Assembly (NCBI GenBank): GCA_016193385.1
Contig: JACPSF010000213.1
Coordinates: forward strand, 12,047 to 26,302
Direction: 5' to 3'
Length of the DNA: 14,256 bases
From: Deltaproteobacteria bacterium
Lineage (GTDB): Bacteria; Desulfobacterota_B; Binatia; UBA9968
Of this stretch, positions 5,915 through 14,256 are shown piece after piece. Position 1 is the stretch's first letter, and every line of letters begins with the position of its first letter. Position numbers and translations under genes: made by a program. The notes under the pieces are model-generated. The model worked only from the letters and a program-made list of their open reading frames with translations. It ran no database searches and was not told the DNA's origin.

Positions 5915-7996
5915 CTATAACCCAACAGCCTTGGCGCTGATCTCCTCGGAGATGGGCGCCGGCACGGGCTCGTAATGCGAGAACTGCATGGTGTAGGTAG
6001 CCCTTCCCTGGGTCATCGAACGCAGGTCGGTGGCATACCCGAACATCTCGGCCAGGGGTACACGCGCCTCGATGACCTGCGCAGCGGGCCGTGAATTCAT
6101 GCCGAGGACCTTGCCGCGCCGCGAGCTGATGTCTCCGATCACCTCGCCCATGAATTCCTCCGGCACCACCACTTCGACGGCCATGATCGGCTCCAGAAGT
6201 ACAGGGCGCGCCTTGCCCACCGCCTCCTTATAAGCCAACGAGCCGGCAATCTTGAAAGCGATCTCGGAGGAGTCGACCTCGTGGTAGCTTCCATCGAGCA
6301 GCGTTACCTTGACATCCACCATGGGATAACCGGCCAACGGGCCGTTCTCCAGCGCCTCCTCGACCCCGTCTTCGACCGCCGGGATATATTCCCGCGGGAT
6401 CGCGCCCCCCCTGACGGCGTCGACGAACTCAAAACCAGCACCCGCTGGCTGCGGCTCCACCTTGAGATAGACATGACCGTATTGTCCGCGGCCTCCGGTT
6501 TGGCGGATGAACTTCCCCTCATGCTCCACCGCGCGGCGGATGGTCTCCTTATAGGCGACCTGAGGCTTACCAACGTTAGCCCCTACATTGAATTCCCTCA
6601 AGAGGCGATCCACGATTATTTCCAGGTGCAGCTCCCCCATCCCCGAGATGATCGTTTGAGCCGTTTCCTCGTCGGTGCGCACCCGGAAGGAAGGATCTTC
6701 GACGGTCAGCTTTTGCAGGGAAAGCCCGAGCTTTTCCTGATCCGCCTTGCTCTTCGGCTCGATGGCGATCGAAATCACGGGCTCGGGAAACTCGATAGAC
6801 TCGAGCAGCACTGGGTGGGTCTCCTCGCACAAGGTGTCTCCCGTCGAGGCGTTCCTTAACCCCACGGCTGCCGCGATGTCACCGGCATAGACCTCCTTTA
6901 TCTCCTCCCGTTTGTTGGCGTGCATTTTCAGCAGCCGACCGATGCGCTCCCTTTTCCCTTTGCTCGAGTTATAAATACTGGAGCCCGAGAACAGGGCCCC
7001 GGAGTAAACCCGGAAAAAGGTGAGCGTTCCCACGAAAGGATCAGTCATGATCTTAAAGGCCAAGGCGGAAAAGGGGGCGTCATCTCGTGGCGGCCGCTCC
7101 TCGTCCTTCTGCGAAACCGGATGCTTGCCCTTAACCGGAGGAACATCGAGGGGCGAGGGAAGATAGTCGAGGACAGCATCCAGCAGAAGTTGGACTCCCT
7201 TGTTCCTGAAGGCGGCACCACACAATACCGGGACCAATTTGAGATCGAGGCCGGCTTTACGAATGGCCCTGCGGAGCTCCTCCGCGGGAATCTCTCGCCC
7301 TTCCAGATACTGCTCCATGATCGACTCGTCGCAATCCGCCAGTTTCTCCAGTAGCTTCTCCCGGTACTCCTGTGCCAAACCCCTCAGATCCTCGGGGATC
7401 GGCTCGATGCGGTACTTCGCCCCGGGGCTCTCCTCGTCCCACAAAACCGCCTCCATCTGCACGAGATCGACGATTCCCTTGAAGTGATCCTCGGCACCGA
7501 TGGGGAGTTGGATGGGAAGCGGGTGAGCACCCAGGCGATCCTGGATCATCCGCACGACCCGGAAAAAATCGGCGCCGACACGATCCATCTTGTTGACGAA
7601 CGCGATGCGGGGAACGCGGTACTTGTCCGCCTGGCGCCACACCGTCTCAGTCTGCGGCTCCACGCCGCCGACAGAGCAGAAGACCGCGATCGCCCCGTCA
7701 AGAACCCTCAGGGAACGCTCGACTTCGACCGTGAAGTCCACATGCCCGGGCGTGTCGATGATGTTGATCCGGTGATCGCGCCAAAAGCAGGTCGTCGCCG
7801 CTGAGGTGATCGTGATTCCCCGCTCCTGCTCCTGCACCATCCAGTCCATGGTCGCAGTGCCCTCATCGACCTCACCGATCTTGTAGGTAATGCCCGTGTA
7901 GTAGAGGATCCGCTCGGTCGTCGTGGTTTTGCCCGCATCAATGTGGGCCATGATGCCAATGTTGCGGGTCTTATCTAATGTGACAATCCTTGCCAT
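5915..7996 (-). CDS. fusA: Translation elongation factor G
   Basis: EF-G is the GTPase that drives ribosomal translocation and, with RRF, ribosome recycling. From [20 protein letters not shown] the product is 693 residues, the normal length. G motifs: AHIDAGKT (17-24), RGITI (59-63), DTPGH (81-85) and NKMD (135-138). The downstream domains include the conserved GMGELHLEI and GGRGQYGHV stretches and the terminal [18 protein letters not shown]. An in-frame ATG 12 codons upstream (8032) would add [12 protein letters not shown], but that codon forms the loop of a hairpin. The start at 7996, with GAGGG close upstream, matches the family and is preferred. It follows rpsG after 75 bases holding an intrinsic-terminator-like hairpin, and no tuf follows it. 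Confidence 0.97.
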   Translation of the reverse strand: MARIVTLDKTRNIGIMAHIDAGKTTTTERILYYTGITYKIGEVDEGTATMDWMVQEQERGITITSAATTCFWRDHRINIIDTPGHVDFTVEVERSLRVLDGAIAVFCSVGGVEPQTETVWRQADKYRVPRIAFVNKMDRVGADFFRVVRMIQDRLGAHPLPIQLPIGAEDHFKGIVDLVQMEAVLWDEESPGAKYRIEPIPEDLRGLAQEYREKLLEKLADCDESIMEQYLEGREIPAEELRRAIRKAGLDLKLVPVLCGAAFRNKGVQLLLDAVLDYLPSPLDVPPVKGKHPVSQKDEERPPRDDAPFSALAFKIMTDPFVGTLTFFRVYSGALFSGSSIYNSSKGKRERIGRLLKMHANKREEIKEVYAGDIAAAVGLRNASTGDTLCEETHPVLLESIEFPEPVISIAIEPKSKADQEKLGLSLQKLTVEDPSFRVRTDEETAQTIISGMGELHLEIIVDRLLREFNVGANVGKPQVAYKETIRRAVEHEGKFIRQTGGRGQYGHVYLKVEPQPAGAGFEFVDAVRGGAIPREYIPAVEDGVEEALENGPLAGYPMVDVKVTLLDGSYHEVDSSEIAFKIAGSLAYKEAVGKARPVLLEPIMAVEVVVPEEFMGEVIGDISSRRGKVLGMNSRPAAQVIEARVPLAEMFGYATDLRSMTQGRATYTMQFSHYEPVPAPISEEISAKAVGL

Positions 7997-8013
7997 TTTC
8001 CCTCGTAACCGGG

Positions 8014-8043
8014 AAAAAAAGGAGGCGGTCATACCGCCTCCTT
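8014..8043 (-). terminator. Intrinsic-terminator-like hairpin between rpsG and fusA
   Basis: On the minus strand AAGGAGGCGGT (8043-8033) and ACCGCCTCCTT (8029-8019) form a perfect 11-bp stem around a 3-base ATG loop. A run of seven T residues at 8020-8014 begins in the last two stem bases. Strong G+C pairing plus a T-run is the layout of a Rho-independent terminator in the direction of transcription. It would reduce transcription from rpoBC-rpsLG into fusA and the S10 cluster. The 5' arm also contains GGAGG four bases before the loop ATG, which is in frame with fusA, so the element could equally act on translation. It is likely partial, because the essential genes downstream have no obvious promoter of their own in the 75-base spacer. 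Confidence 0.8.
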
Positions 8044-8071
8044 CAATCAGCTGTGAACTCCTTGAGCCGAA

Positions 8072-8542
8072 CTACCAACGGTAGTGGGCAAAGGCCCGGT
8101 TGGCTTCGGCCATCCGATGCGTATCTTCCTTCTTCTTGATCGCGCCCCCCCGATTGTTAGCGGCATCGATCAGTTCTGCAGCCAGTTTCTCCTCCATCGA
8201 CTTGCCCTCGCGCAGCCGCGCCGCCTGGACCAGCCAGCGCATCCCAAGTGACAAGCGTCGCTGCGGCCGGACCTCGATCGGGACCTGATAGGTTGCGCCC
8301 CCAACGCGCCGGGACCGCACCTCGAGCACGGGCTTGGCGTTGTCCACGGCCCGCTTGAAAAGCACCAAAGAATCCTCCTTGGTCTTCTCCCCCATAAAAG
8401 CGAGAGAGCGGTAAAAGATCGATTCGGCCACGCTCTTTTTGCCGCCATTCATGACGGTATTGATAAACTTCGCCACGAGCTTATCCCCGTATTTGGGATC
8501 CGGCAAAACCTCTCTCTTCTTTACTTCTCCTTTGCGTGGCAT
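8072..8542 (-). CDS. rpsG: 30S ribosomal protein S7
   Basis: S7 organises the 3' major domain of 16S rRNA and contacts mRNA and tRNA at the E site. In E. coli it also represses str-operon translation. At 156 residues it is normal in length: [19 protein letters not shown], then [15 protein letters not shown], the signature [19 protein letters not shown] and the C-terminal [21 protein letters not shown]. It lies 6 bases after rpsL with AGGG in front of the ATG. It is followed by the terminator-like hairpin, so rpsL-rpsG may be expressed more strongly than fusA. Confidence 0.98.
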   Translation of the reverse strand: MPRKGEVKKREVLPDPKYGDKLVAKFINTVMNGGKKSVAESIFYRSLAFMGEKTKEDSLVLFKRAVDNAKPVLEVRSRRVGGATYQVPIEVRPQRRLSLGMRWLVQAARLREGKSMEEKLAAELIDAANNRGGAIKKKEDTHRMAEANRAFAHYRW

Positions 8543-8548
8543 ATCGCC

Positions 8549-8920
8549 CTACTTTGGTTTTTTAGCCCCGTACTTGGAGCGGCTCTGCCGTCGCTCCTGC
8601 ACCCCGATCGAATCCAGGGTGCCGCGGATGATGTGATAGCGGACCCCAGGCAGATCCTTCACGCGACCGCCCCGGATCAACACTACCGAGTGCTCCTGCA
8701 AGTTATGGCCCACGCCGGGAATGTAGGACGTCACCTCGATCCCATTGGTCAGGCGGACTCGGGCTACCTTGCGCAGCGCCGAGTTAGGCTTTTTCGGCGT
8801 CGTCGTATACACGCGGGTACAAACCCCTCGCTTCTGAGGGCATCCCTCCAGCGCCGGAGCGGTAAACTTTCGCCGCTGCTTTTCCCGACTGTGGCGAACC
8901 AGTTGATTAATCGTCGGCAT
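8549..8920 (-). CDS. rpsL: 30S ribosomal protein S12
   Basis: S12 is at the decoding centre and governs tRNA selection accuracy. The 123-residue product begins [15 protein letters not shown] and contains [19 protein letters not shown] and [18 protein letters not shown]. Lys43 and Lys88, the usual sites of streptomycin-resistance changes, are in the wild-type state. Asp89, the RimO methylthiolation target in E. coli, is present. The ATG (8920-8918) has only a poor Shine-Dalgarno match (GGTAG). A better GAGGA lies about 30 bases upstream within a predicted 5' leader of about 60 bases. It follows the promoter just downstream of rpoC, and rpsG starts 6 bases after its stop. Confidence 0.98.
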   Translation of the reverse strand: MPTINQLVRHSREKQRRKFTAPALEGCPQKRGVCTRVYTTTPKKPNSALRKVARVRLTNGIEVTSYIPGVGHNLQEHSVVLIRGGRVKDLPGVRYHIIRGTLDSIGVQERRQSRSKYGAKKPK

Positions 8921-8980
8921 ATAGTCTACCGGGTGCTTGAAAAAACGGATTTCCTCGTCACAAGTAAAATTCCTACAAAA

Positions 8981-8998
8981 GTTTGTAATTTAACAAAC
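8981..8998 (-). promoter_or_regulatory. Inverted repeat around the rpsL promoter -10 (possible operator)
   Basis: The minus strand reads GTTTGT-TAAATT-ACAAAC: two perfect 6-base inverted arms around the six bases that form the -10 hexamer. Such a dyad centred on the -10 could be a regulator site. It could also be a chance feature of A+T-rich promoter DNA. No regulator family is recognised from it. Confidence 0.4.
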
Positions 8999-9015
8999 AA
9001 AACACACCTTGTCAA
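8987..9015 (-). promoter_or_regulatory. Predicted sigma70-type promoter for rpsL-rpsG
   Basis: On the minus strand a perfect -35 hexamer TTGACA (9015-9010) is followed by a 17-base spacer and TAAATT (8992-8987, 4 of 6 matches to TATAAT), with TGT directly before it (extended -10). The -35 begins 4 bases past the rpoC stop codon. Transcription would start near 8980, giving a leader of about 60 bases before rpsL. The element separates rpoBC from the str genes. No terminator is seen between rpoC and the promoter, so read-through from rpoC is also expected. Confidence 0.65.
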
Positions 9016-9019
9016 AGCC

Positions 9020-12000
9020 CTACCCCTCCGCCGCTTGGGGAACCTCCACTTCCTCCGCTCCAGGCTCCTCCACCTCCAGCTCCACCTTGGAATATCGGGC
9101 CAGTCCCGTGCCGGCAGGGATCAGCCGGCCCATGATGATGTTTTCTTTGAGACCCCTCAGGACGTCGACCTTGCCCTGAATGCTCGCCTCGGTCAAAACC
9201 TTGGTCGTCTCCTGGAAGGAGGCCGCCGATATAAAGCTCTCGGTGGAGAGCGAAGCCTTGGTGATGCCCAAGAGGAGGGGTTCGGCCACGGCCGGCTTGA
9301 CGCCCTGGGCGATCACCCTCTGGTTCTCTTCTTCGAAGCGCCACTTTTCGATCTGGTCGCCAACCAGAAAATCGCTACCGCCGACCTCTTTGATTCTCAC
9401 TCGGCGCAGCATCTGGCGCACGATTACTTCGATGTGCTTGTCGTTGATCCGCACCCCCTGAAGCCGATAAATCTCCTGCACCTCGTCGACGAGGTACTTT
9501 GCCAAAGCCTTCTCTCCCAAGATGTTCAGGATGTCATGCGGATTAGATGAACCATCCATCAAGGCTTCCCCAGCTTTGACGCGATCGCCCTCGTGGACGC
9601 TGATATGCTTGCCCTTGGGAATCAGGTACTCACGCGGCTCACCCACTTCCGGGGTGATCATCACCTTTCGCTTGCCCTTCGTATCCTTGCCAAACGAAAC
9701 CACGCCATCGATCTCGCTGATGACCGCAAACTCCTTTGGCTTGCGGGCCTCGAACAGCTCCGCCACCCTGGGCAGCCCACCTGTGATGTCCTTGGTCTTG
9801 GTTGTCTCGCGGGGAATTTTTGCCAGAGCATCACCCGGATAGACCGATTGCCCCTCCTGCACGTTGATATGGGCGCCGACCGGCAGGAGATACCGCGCCT
9901 CGGCGGTCGGAGAGAAACGGGCGGTCTGCCCCTTCTCATCCTTGATCGAGATGCGGGGACGCTTCTCCAGGTCCTTAAAGTCGATGATGACTTTCGTCGA
10001 AAGGCCGGTGCGCTCGTCCACCCGCTCCTCCATCGTAATCCCTTCGACCATATCGCCGAACTTGACCCCTCCGCCGACCTCGGTGAGGATGGGGATGGTA
10101 TAGGGATCCCATTCCGCCAAAAGCTCGCCGCCTTTGATCCTCGCGCCGGCTTTCTTCTTCAGCTTGGCACCGTAGACCACGGGGTAGCGCTCTCTTTCCC
10201 TCTCTCTGCCCTTGTCCCCGCCCTCCGGGTAATCCACAATGGCGACCTCGCCGTTGCGGTTCATCACCACTAGGTCGCCAGCCTTATTGATGACCGTACT
10301 CACATTAACGAACTTGAGAAAGCCATCGTTACGGGCCTCCAGAGTGGTTTGCTCCGCCCGTCGACTGGCCGTACCGCCGATGTGGAAGGTCCGCATCGTG
10401 AGCTGGGTCCCCGGCTCGCCGATCGATTGGGCCGCGATTACACCGATCGCCTCACCGTGGTTGACCATATGACCTCGCGCCAAGTCGCGTCCGTAACACA
10501 TAACGCAAACACCGCGCTTAGACTGGCAGGTGAGCACGGAGCGAATCTTGATCCTCTCCAAGCCCGCATCCTCGATGCGCTGGACCAGCTCCTCGTCGAT
10601 CTCCCGATTGGCCCGCGCGATCACCTCGCCGCTGAACGGGTCTTTGACGTCTTCCAGGGCCACCCGGCCAAGCACGCGGTCTCCCAACGGCTCGATGATC
10701 TCGCCTCCTTCCATGAGTGGCGCCATCTCGATTCCATCGAGCGTGCCGCAGTTATCCTCCGAAATCACGGAATCCTGCGCGACGTCCACGAGCCGGCGAG
10801 TGAGGTAGCCCGAGTTCGCTGTCTTGAGGGCCGTATCCGCAAGTCCCTTACGAGCGCCGTGGGTGGAGATGAAGTACTGCAGCACGGTCAGGCCCTCGCG
10901 GAAGTTGGCCGTGATCGGCGTTTCGATGATCTCCCCGGAGGGCTTGGCCATAAGGCCGCGCATCCCGGCGAGTTGGCGGATCTGCTGTTCGCTACCCCTA
11001 GCGCCGGAATCGGCCATCATGAAGATCGGATTGAAGCTCGGAACCGTGACCTTGTGTCCCTTCTCATCCGTTATTGTCTCGGTCCCCAGATCGCGTAGCA
11101 TCTCGTCGGCGATCCGGTCGGTCACCTCAGCCCAGATGTCGACGACTTTATTGTAGCGTTCCCCATCCGTGATCAGACCGTTCTTGTACTGCTCTTCGAT
11201 CTCGCGCACATCCTCGTACGCCTTCTTGAGCAGCTCTTCTTTGCTCGAGGGGATCACCATGTCCTTGATCGCAATGGAAATGCCTGCCTTGGTCGCATAC
11301 TCGAAACCGATGTCCTTGAGCTTGTCGGCGAGAATGACCGTCGCCTTGTTCCCCGCCAGGCGGTAACAGATATCGATGAGGTTCGCGAGCTCTTTCTTTT
11401 TGAGGACTCGGTTGATCTCCCCGAAGGGGATCTCGGGCGGAACCACTTCGTAGACGAGAACTCGGCCCGCCGTTGTCTCCACCCGCTCACCGTCGATGCG
11501 AACGGTGATCGCCGCCTGAAGTTCGACCTCGCCTTGATCGTAGGCGACACGCACTTCTTGTGGACTGGCAAACACCTGGCCCGTCCCTTTCGCGCTGGGC
11601 CGCTCGCGCGTCATGTAGTAGAGCCCGAGAACGATGTCCTGCGTGGGCACGATGATCGGCTTGCCGTTGGCCGGCGAGAGGATGTTATTGGTCGACATCA
11701 TCAGGGCGCGCGCCTCGACCTGGGCCTCCAAAGAGAGCGGGATGTGGACGGCCATCTGGTCACCGTCGAAGTCCGCGTTGTAGGCAGCACACACCAGCGG
11801 ATGGAGCTGGATCGCCTTGCCCTCAATAAGGATCGGTTCGAAGGCTTGGATCCCAAGCCGGTGCAGGGTCGGCGCACGGTTGAGCAATACGGGATGTTCG
11901 CGAATCACCTCGTCGAGGATATCCCAAACCTCCGGCCGCTCCTTCTCCACCAGCTTTTTGGCGCTTTTGATCGTGGTGACGTAACCTCTCTCTTCCAGCT

Positions 12001-13150
12001 TGTTGTAGATAAACGGCTTGAACAGCTCCAAGGCCATTTTTTTCGGCAGCCCGCACTGATGCAAGCGGAGCTCCGGACCGACCACGATCACCGAGCGCCC
12101 CGAGTAATCGACTCTCTTTCCGAGCAGGTTCTGGCGAAAGCGTCCGGTCTTGCCCTTCAGCATGTCGCTCAAGGACTTGAGCGGCCGGCGGTTCTGCCCC
12201 GTGATCGCTCTTCCTCGGCGCCCGTTGTCAAATAGGGCATCCACTGCTTCCTGCAGCATTCGTTTCTCGTTGCGGATGATCATATCCGGAGCGTTGAGCT
12301 CCATAAGCCGTTTGAGCCGATTATTGCGGTTGATTACCCGACGATAGAGATCGTTGAGATCCGAAGTGGCGAACCGACCCCCGTCCAAAGGCACGAGCGG
12401 GCGCAGGTCCGGAGGAATCACCGGGATCACCTCGAGGACCATCCACTCGGGACGGTTGCCCGAATTTTTGAACGCGTTAACAACTTTCAGCCGCTTCGCC
12501 ACCTTCTTGCGCCGCACCTCGGAGTTGGCCTCTCGCATCTCTTGGCGCAGCTCCTCCGAGAGCTTGGCGACGTCGACGGCCTTCAGAAGCTTGCGGATCG
12601 CCTCGGCCCCCATCTGAGCGGTAAAGGTGGACCCGTGCTCTTCCAGGGTCTTACGGTAGCGGGCCTCCGTCAGGAGCTCCTTGTAATGGAGCGGTGTCGA
12701 ACCCGCATCCGTGACGACATAACTCTCAAAATAGAGGATTTTCTCGATGTCCTTGAGCGACATATCGAGCAGGCCGCCGATGCGGCTGGGAAGGCTCTTC
12801 AAAAACCAGATGTGAACCACGGGGCTCGCCAGCTCGATATGCCCCATCCGCTCCCGGCGGACTTTCGATTGGATCACCTCCACCCCGCACTTCTCGCACA
12901 CCACGCCCCGATGGCGCATCCTTTTGTATTTGCCGCAGTTACATTCGTAGTCCTTGGTGGGGCCAAAGATCTTGGCGCAAAACAGCCCGTCACGCTCCGG
13001 TTTGAAGGTCCGATAATTGATCGTTTCGGGCTTTTTGACCTCGCCGTGAGACCAGGAACGAATCTTTTCCGGCGACGCGAGCGAAATGCGAATGGCGTTG
13101 AAGCTTATTGGATTCTTGGGTTTTTCAAAGAGATTGAATAGATCTTCCAT
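9020..13150 (-). CDS. rpoC: DNA-directed RNA polymerase subunit beta'
   Basis: Beta' forms the clamp and much of the active centre of RNA polymerase. Counting from the ATG at 13150, the product has 1376 residues (E. coli 1407). Zinc site 1 is C70/C72/C85/C88. The catalytic NADFDGDQM is at 458-466, placing the Mg-binding aspartates at 460, 462 and 464, identical to E. coli numbering. The bridge helix with [13 protein letters not shown] is near 748-792. The second zinc site is C801/C875/C882/C885, and the trigger-loop motif LTMRTFH is near 917-923. The sequence after the trigger motif resembles the SI3 insertion of Gram-negative lineages. A GTG three codons upstream (13159) is less likely because the GAGG ribosome site overlaps it. 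The tail is acidic. Confidence 0.98.
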   Translation of the reverse strand: MEDLFNLFEKPKNPISFNAIRISLASPEKIRSWSHGEVKKPETINYRTFKPERDGLFCAKIFGPTKDYECNCGKYKRMRHRGVVCEKCGVEVIQSKVRRERMGHIELASPVVHIWFLKSLPSRIGGLLDMSLKDIEKILYFESYVVTDAGSTPLHYKELLTEARYRKTLEEHGSTFTAQMGAEAIRKLLKAVDVAKLSEELRQEMREANSEVRRKKVAKRLKVVNAFKNSGNRPEWMVLEVIPVIPPDLRPLVPLDGGRFATSDLNDLYRRVINRNNRLKRLMELNAPDMIIRNEKRMLQEAVDALFDNGRRGRAITGQNRRPLKSLSDMLKGKTGRFRQNLLGKRVDYSGRSVIVVGPELRLHQCGLPKKMALELFKPFIYNKLEERGYVTTIKSAKKLVEKERPEVWDILDEVIREHPVLLNRAPTLHRLGIQAFEPILIEGKAIQLHPLVCAAYNADFDGDQMAVHIPLSLEAQVEARALMMSTNNILSPANGKPIIVPTQDIVLGLYYMTRERPSAKGTGQVFASPQEVRVAYDQGEVELQAAITVRIDGERVETTAGRVLVYEVVPPEIPFGEINRVLKKKELANLIDICYRLAGNKATVILADKLKDIGFEYATKAGISIAIKDMVIPSSKEELLKKAYEDVREIEEQYKNGLITDGERYNKVVDIWAEVTDRIADEMLRDLGTETITDEKGHKVTVPSFNPIFMMADSGARGSEQQIRQLAGMRGLMAKPSGEIIETPITANFREGLTVLQYFISTHGARKGLADTALKTANSGYLTRRLVDVAQDSVISEDNCGTLDGIEMAPLMEGGEIIEPLGDRVLGRVALEDVKDPFSGEVIARANREIDEELVQRIEDAGLERIKIRSVLTCQSKRGVCVMCYGRDLARGHMVNHGEAIGVIAAQSIGEPGTQLTMRTFHIGGTASRRAEQTTLEARNDGFLKFVNVSTVINKAGDLVVMNRNGEVAIVDYPEGGDKGRERERERYPVVYGAKLKKKAGARIKGGELLAEWDPYTIPILTEVGGGVKFGDMVEGITMEERVDERTGLSTKVIIDFKDLEKRPRISIKDEKGQTARFSPTAEARYLLPVGAHINVQEGQSVYPGDALAKIPRETTKTKDITGGLPRVAELFEARKPKEFAVISEIDGVVSFGKDTKGKRKVMITPEVGEPREYLIPKGKHISVHEGDRVKAGEALMDGSSNPHDILNILGEKALAKYLVDEVQEIYRLQGVRINDKHIEVIVRQMLRRVRIKEVGGSDFLVGDQIEKWRFEEENQRVIAQGVKPAVAEPLLLGITKASLSTESFISAASFQETTKVLTEASIQGKVDVLRGLKENIIMGRLIPAGTGLARYSKVELEVEEPGAEEVEVPQAAEG

Positions 13151-13161
13151 CAGTTCCACCT

Positions 13162-13215
13162 CTACAATTCAGAATTCAGCCTGCGATCCCGACTCCTCGA
13201 CTGCGACTGCTCCAT
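13162..13215 (-). CDS. Possible 17-codon micro-ORF between rpoB and rpoC
   Basis: An ATG (13215-13213) follows the rpoB stop codon without any gap (TGAATG). It opens a frame encoding [17 protein letters not shown] and stops with TAG at 13164-13162, 11 bases before the rpoC ATG. GGAGGAG, inside the end of rpoB, lies about 9 bases upstream of this ATG, a good ribosome site. Such a frame could hand ribosomes from rpoB to rpoC. The peptide is Arg/Ser/Gln-rich, contains repeated bases (GCAGTC twice, CTGAATT twice) and resembles no known protein. It may well be chance. Confidence 0.25.
   Translation of the reverse strand: MEQSQSRSRDRRLNSEL
13166..13179 (-). repeat. Two tandem heptamers in the rpoB-rpoC spacer
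   Basis: CTGAATT occurs twice in direct tandem on the minus strand within the 65-base spacer between rpoB and rpoC. It is a minimal case of the 7-base periodicity seen in the larger spacers of this window, and by itself could be chance. Confidence 0.4.
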
Positions 13216-14256
13216 TCAGCTTTTCTCCTCCAACAGTTCCACATCCAGCCCGAGGCTCTGTAACTCCTTGATCATCACGTTGAAGGATTCCGGCAACCCC
13301 GGCTCCAGCAGGTTTTCGCCCTTCACGATCGCCTCGTACATGCGCGTCCGCCCGATGACGTCGTCCGATTTCACCGTGAGCATCTCCTGGAGCGTAAAAG
13401 CCGCCCCGTAGGCCTCCAGCGCCCAGACCTCCATCTCCCCAAGGCGCTGCCCACCGAACTGGGCCTTACCGCCGAGCGGCTGCTGCGTGACGAGCGAATA
13501 GGGTCCGGTGGAACGGGCGTGGATCTTATCGTCCACGAGGTGATGCAGCTTCATGATGTACATAACTCCGACGGTCACCTTCTCACCGAAGGGCTCCCCC
13601 GATCGGCCATCGTGAAGGGTCACCTGCCCCGTCACGGGAAGCCCAGCCTTTCTCAGCAGGTTGAAGGTCTCCTCCTGCGTCGCGCCGTCAAAGACCGGCG
13701 AAGCTAGATGCACCCCGCTGCGATACTTTTCGGCCAGCCTCAACAAGTCCGCATCCTTGACCTCGTCGACGAACTCATTGATGTCACGCGAGGCCAGACA
13801 CTCCTTGAGCCGGCGGCGAATGGTATCCATATCCGGCCGGCCGTTGTGAAGCTGCTCGCCGATCTGCTGGCCCAGACTGCGCGCCGCCCAGCCCAAATGG
13901 GCCTCGAGGATCTGTCCCACGTTCATCCGCGAGGGGACTCCCAAAGGATTGAGCACGATGTCCACGGGGGTCCCATCCTCCAGATAGGGCATGTCCTCTT
14001 CCGGCAGAATACGGGAGATGACGCCCTTGTTTCCGTGCCTCCCCGCCATCTTGTCGCCGACCTGGAGTTTACGCTTGATCGCGACAAAGACCTTCACCAT
14101 CTTGATCACTCCAGGCGGCAATTCGTCTCCGCTCTTGAGCTTGTTCATCTTGTCCTGGAAGACCAGCTTGATCAGATCGATCTGCTCCGTGGTGCTCTCC
14201 ACGATCCGCTTGAGCTCCGCGTCCACGGCTTCATTATCGACCCGGATCTCTCCACA
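13216..14256 (-). CDS. rpoB: DNA-directed RNA polymerase subunit beta, C-terminal part
   Basis: Beta, with beta', forms the catalytic core of RNA polymerase. Only the last 346 residues are in the window; the open frame continues through the right edge with no start. It contains the active-site segment [15 protein letters not shown] (both catalytic-region lysines present), [22 protein letters not shown], the [26 protein letters not shown] region (in part) and the C-terminal clamp-anchoring [21 protein letters not shown], ending [23 protein letters not shown] (in part). The rifampicin-binding region lies outside the window, so resistance cannot be judged. It ends 65 bases before rpoC. Confidence 0.98.
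   Translation of the reverse strand, partial: CGEIRVDNEAVDAELKRIVESTTEQIDLIKLVFQDKMNKLKSGDELPPGVIKMVKVFVAIKRKLQVGDKMAGRHGNKGVISRILPEEDMPYLEDGTPVDIVLNPLGVPSRMNVGQILEAHLGWAARSLGQQIGEQLHNGRPDMDTIRRRLKECLASRDINEFVDEVKDADLLRLAEKYRSGVHLASPVFDGATQEETFNLLRKAGLPVTGQVTLHDGRSGEPFGEKVTVGVMYIMKLHHLVDDKIHARSTGPYSLVTQQPLGGKAQFGGQRLGEMEVWALEAYGAAFTLQEMLTVKSDDVIGRTRMYEAIVKGENLLEPGLPESFNVMIKELQSLGLDVELLEEKS

Noticed and set aside
7997..8032. EF-G beginning at the upstream ATG (705 residues)
   Set aside because: Kept only as a finding: the family start MARIV at 7996 gives the normal length, and the extra residues are encoded by a terminator-like hairpin.
10180..10225. Arg-Glu repeat (GRERERERY) with a CT/GA-rich DNA run inside rpoC
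   Set aside because: A GRERERY-like motif is familiar at this position in beta' of related bacteria, so it is ordinary and not a microsatellite insertion.
1..14256. A hidden accessory system (defence, mobile, biosynthetic or RNA gene)
   Set aside because: Genes of a housekeeping cluster fill the window; the spacers are at most 109 bases and hold no such element.

Overview
This window is one uninterrupted run of core transcription and translation genes. All of them are on the minus strand, so they read from right (14256) to left (1). In transcription order they are rpoB (3' part only), rpoC, rpsL, rpsG, fusA, rpsJ, rplC, rplD, rplW, rplB, rpsS, rplV, rpsC, rplP, rpmC, rpsQ, rplN and rplX, probably followed by the first codons of rplE at the left edge. 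In classical terms this is the end of the rpoBC (beta) operon, the str operon, the S10 operon and the start of the spc operon, joined head to tail. No mobile element, CRISPR array, RNA gene, defence system or accessory gene is visible.

The organism is a bacterium with G+C-rich coding DNA. RpoC carries an insertion after the trigger-loop motif that resembles the SI3 domain of E. coli and other Gram-negative lineages. Protein style (RpoC, L4, L22, L24 with four cysteines) suggests a deltaproteobacterium-like, Methylomirabilota/NC10-like or Nitrospirota-like lineage. That placement is an impression from memory and not a computed one.

Region by region: 14256-9020 encodes the two large RNA polymerase subunits, with a 65-base spacer that holds a possible 17-codon micro-ORF. 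9019-8921 is a 99-base A+T-rich spacer with a good sigma70-type promoter for rpsL-rpsG. 8920-8072 encodes S12 and S7. 8071-7997 holds an intrinsic-terminator-like hairpin before fusA. 7996-5915 encodes EF-G. The tuf gene, which commonly follows fusA, is absent, and rpsJ follows after 15 bases. 5899-27 is the S10-spc cluster, mostly with overlaps or spacers of 22 bases or less.

The S10-spc cluster has three exceptional spacers (rpsJ-rplC, rplW-rplB, rplN-rplX). Each holds a different A+T-rich array of short words in exact 7- or 9-base register, and the words in one half are approximately the reverse complement of those in the other. Together with the terminator-like hairpin whose loop is a fusA-frame ATG, and an L16 that lacks its usual N-terminus, these are the most interesting signals. 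Everything else is an ordinary housekeeping cluster.
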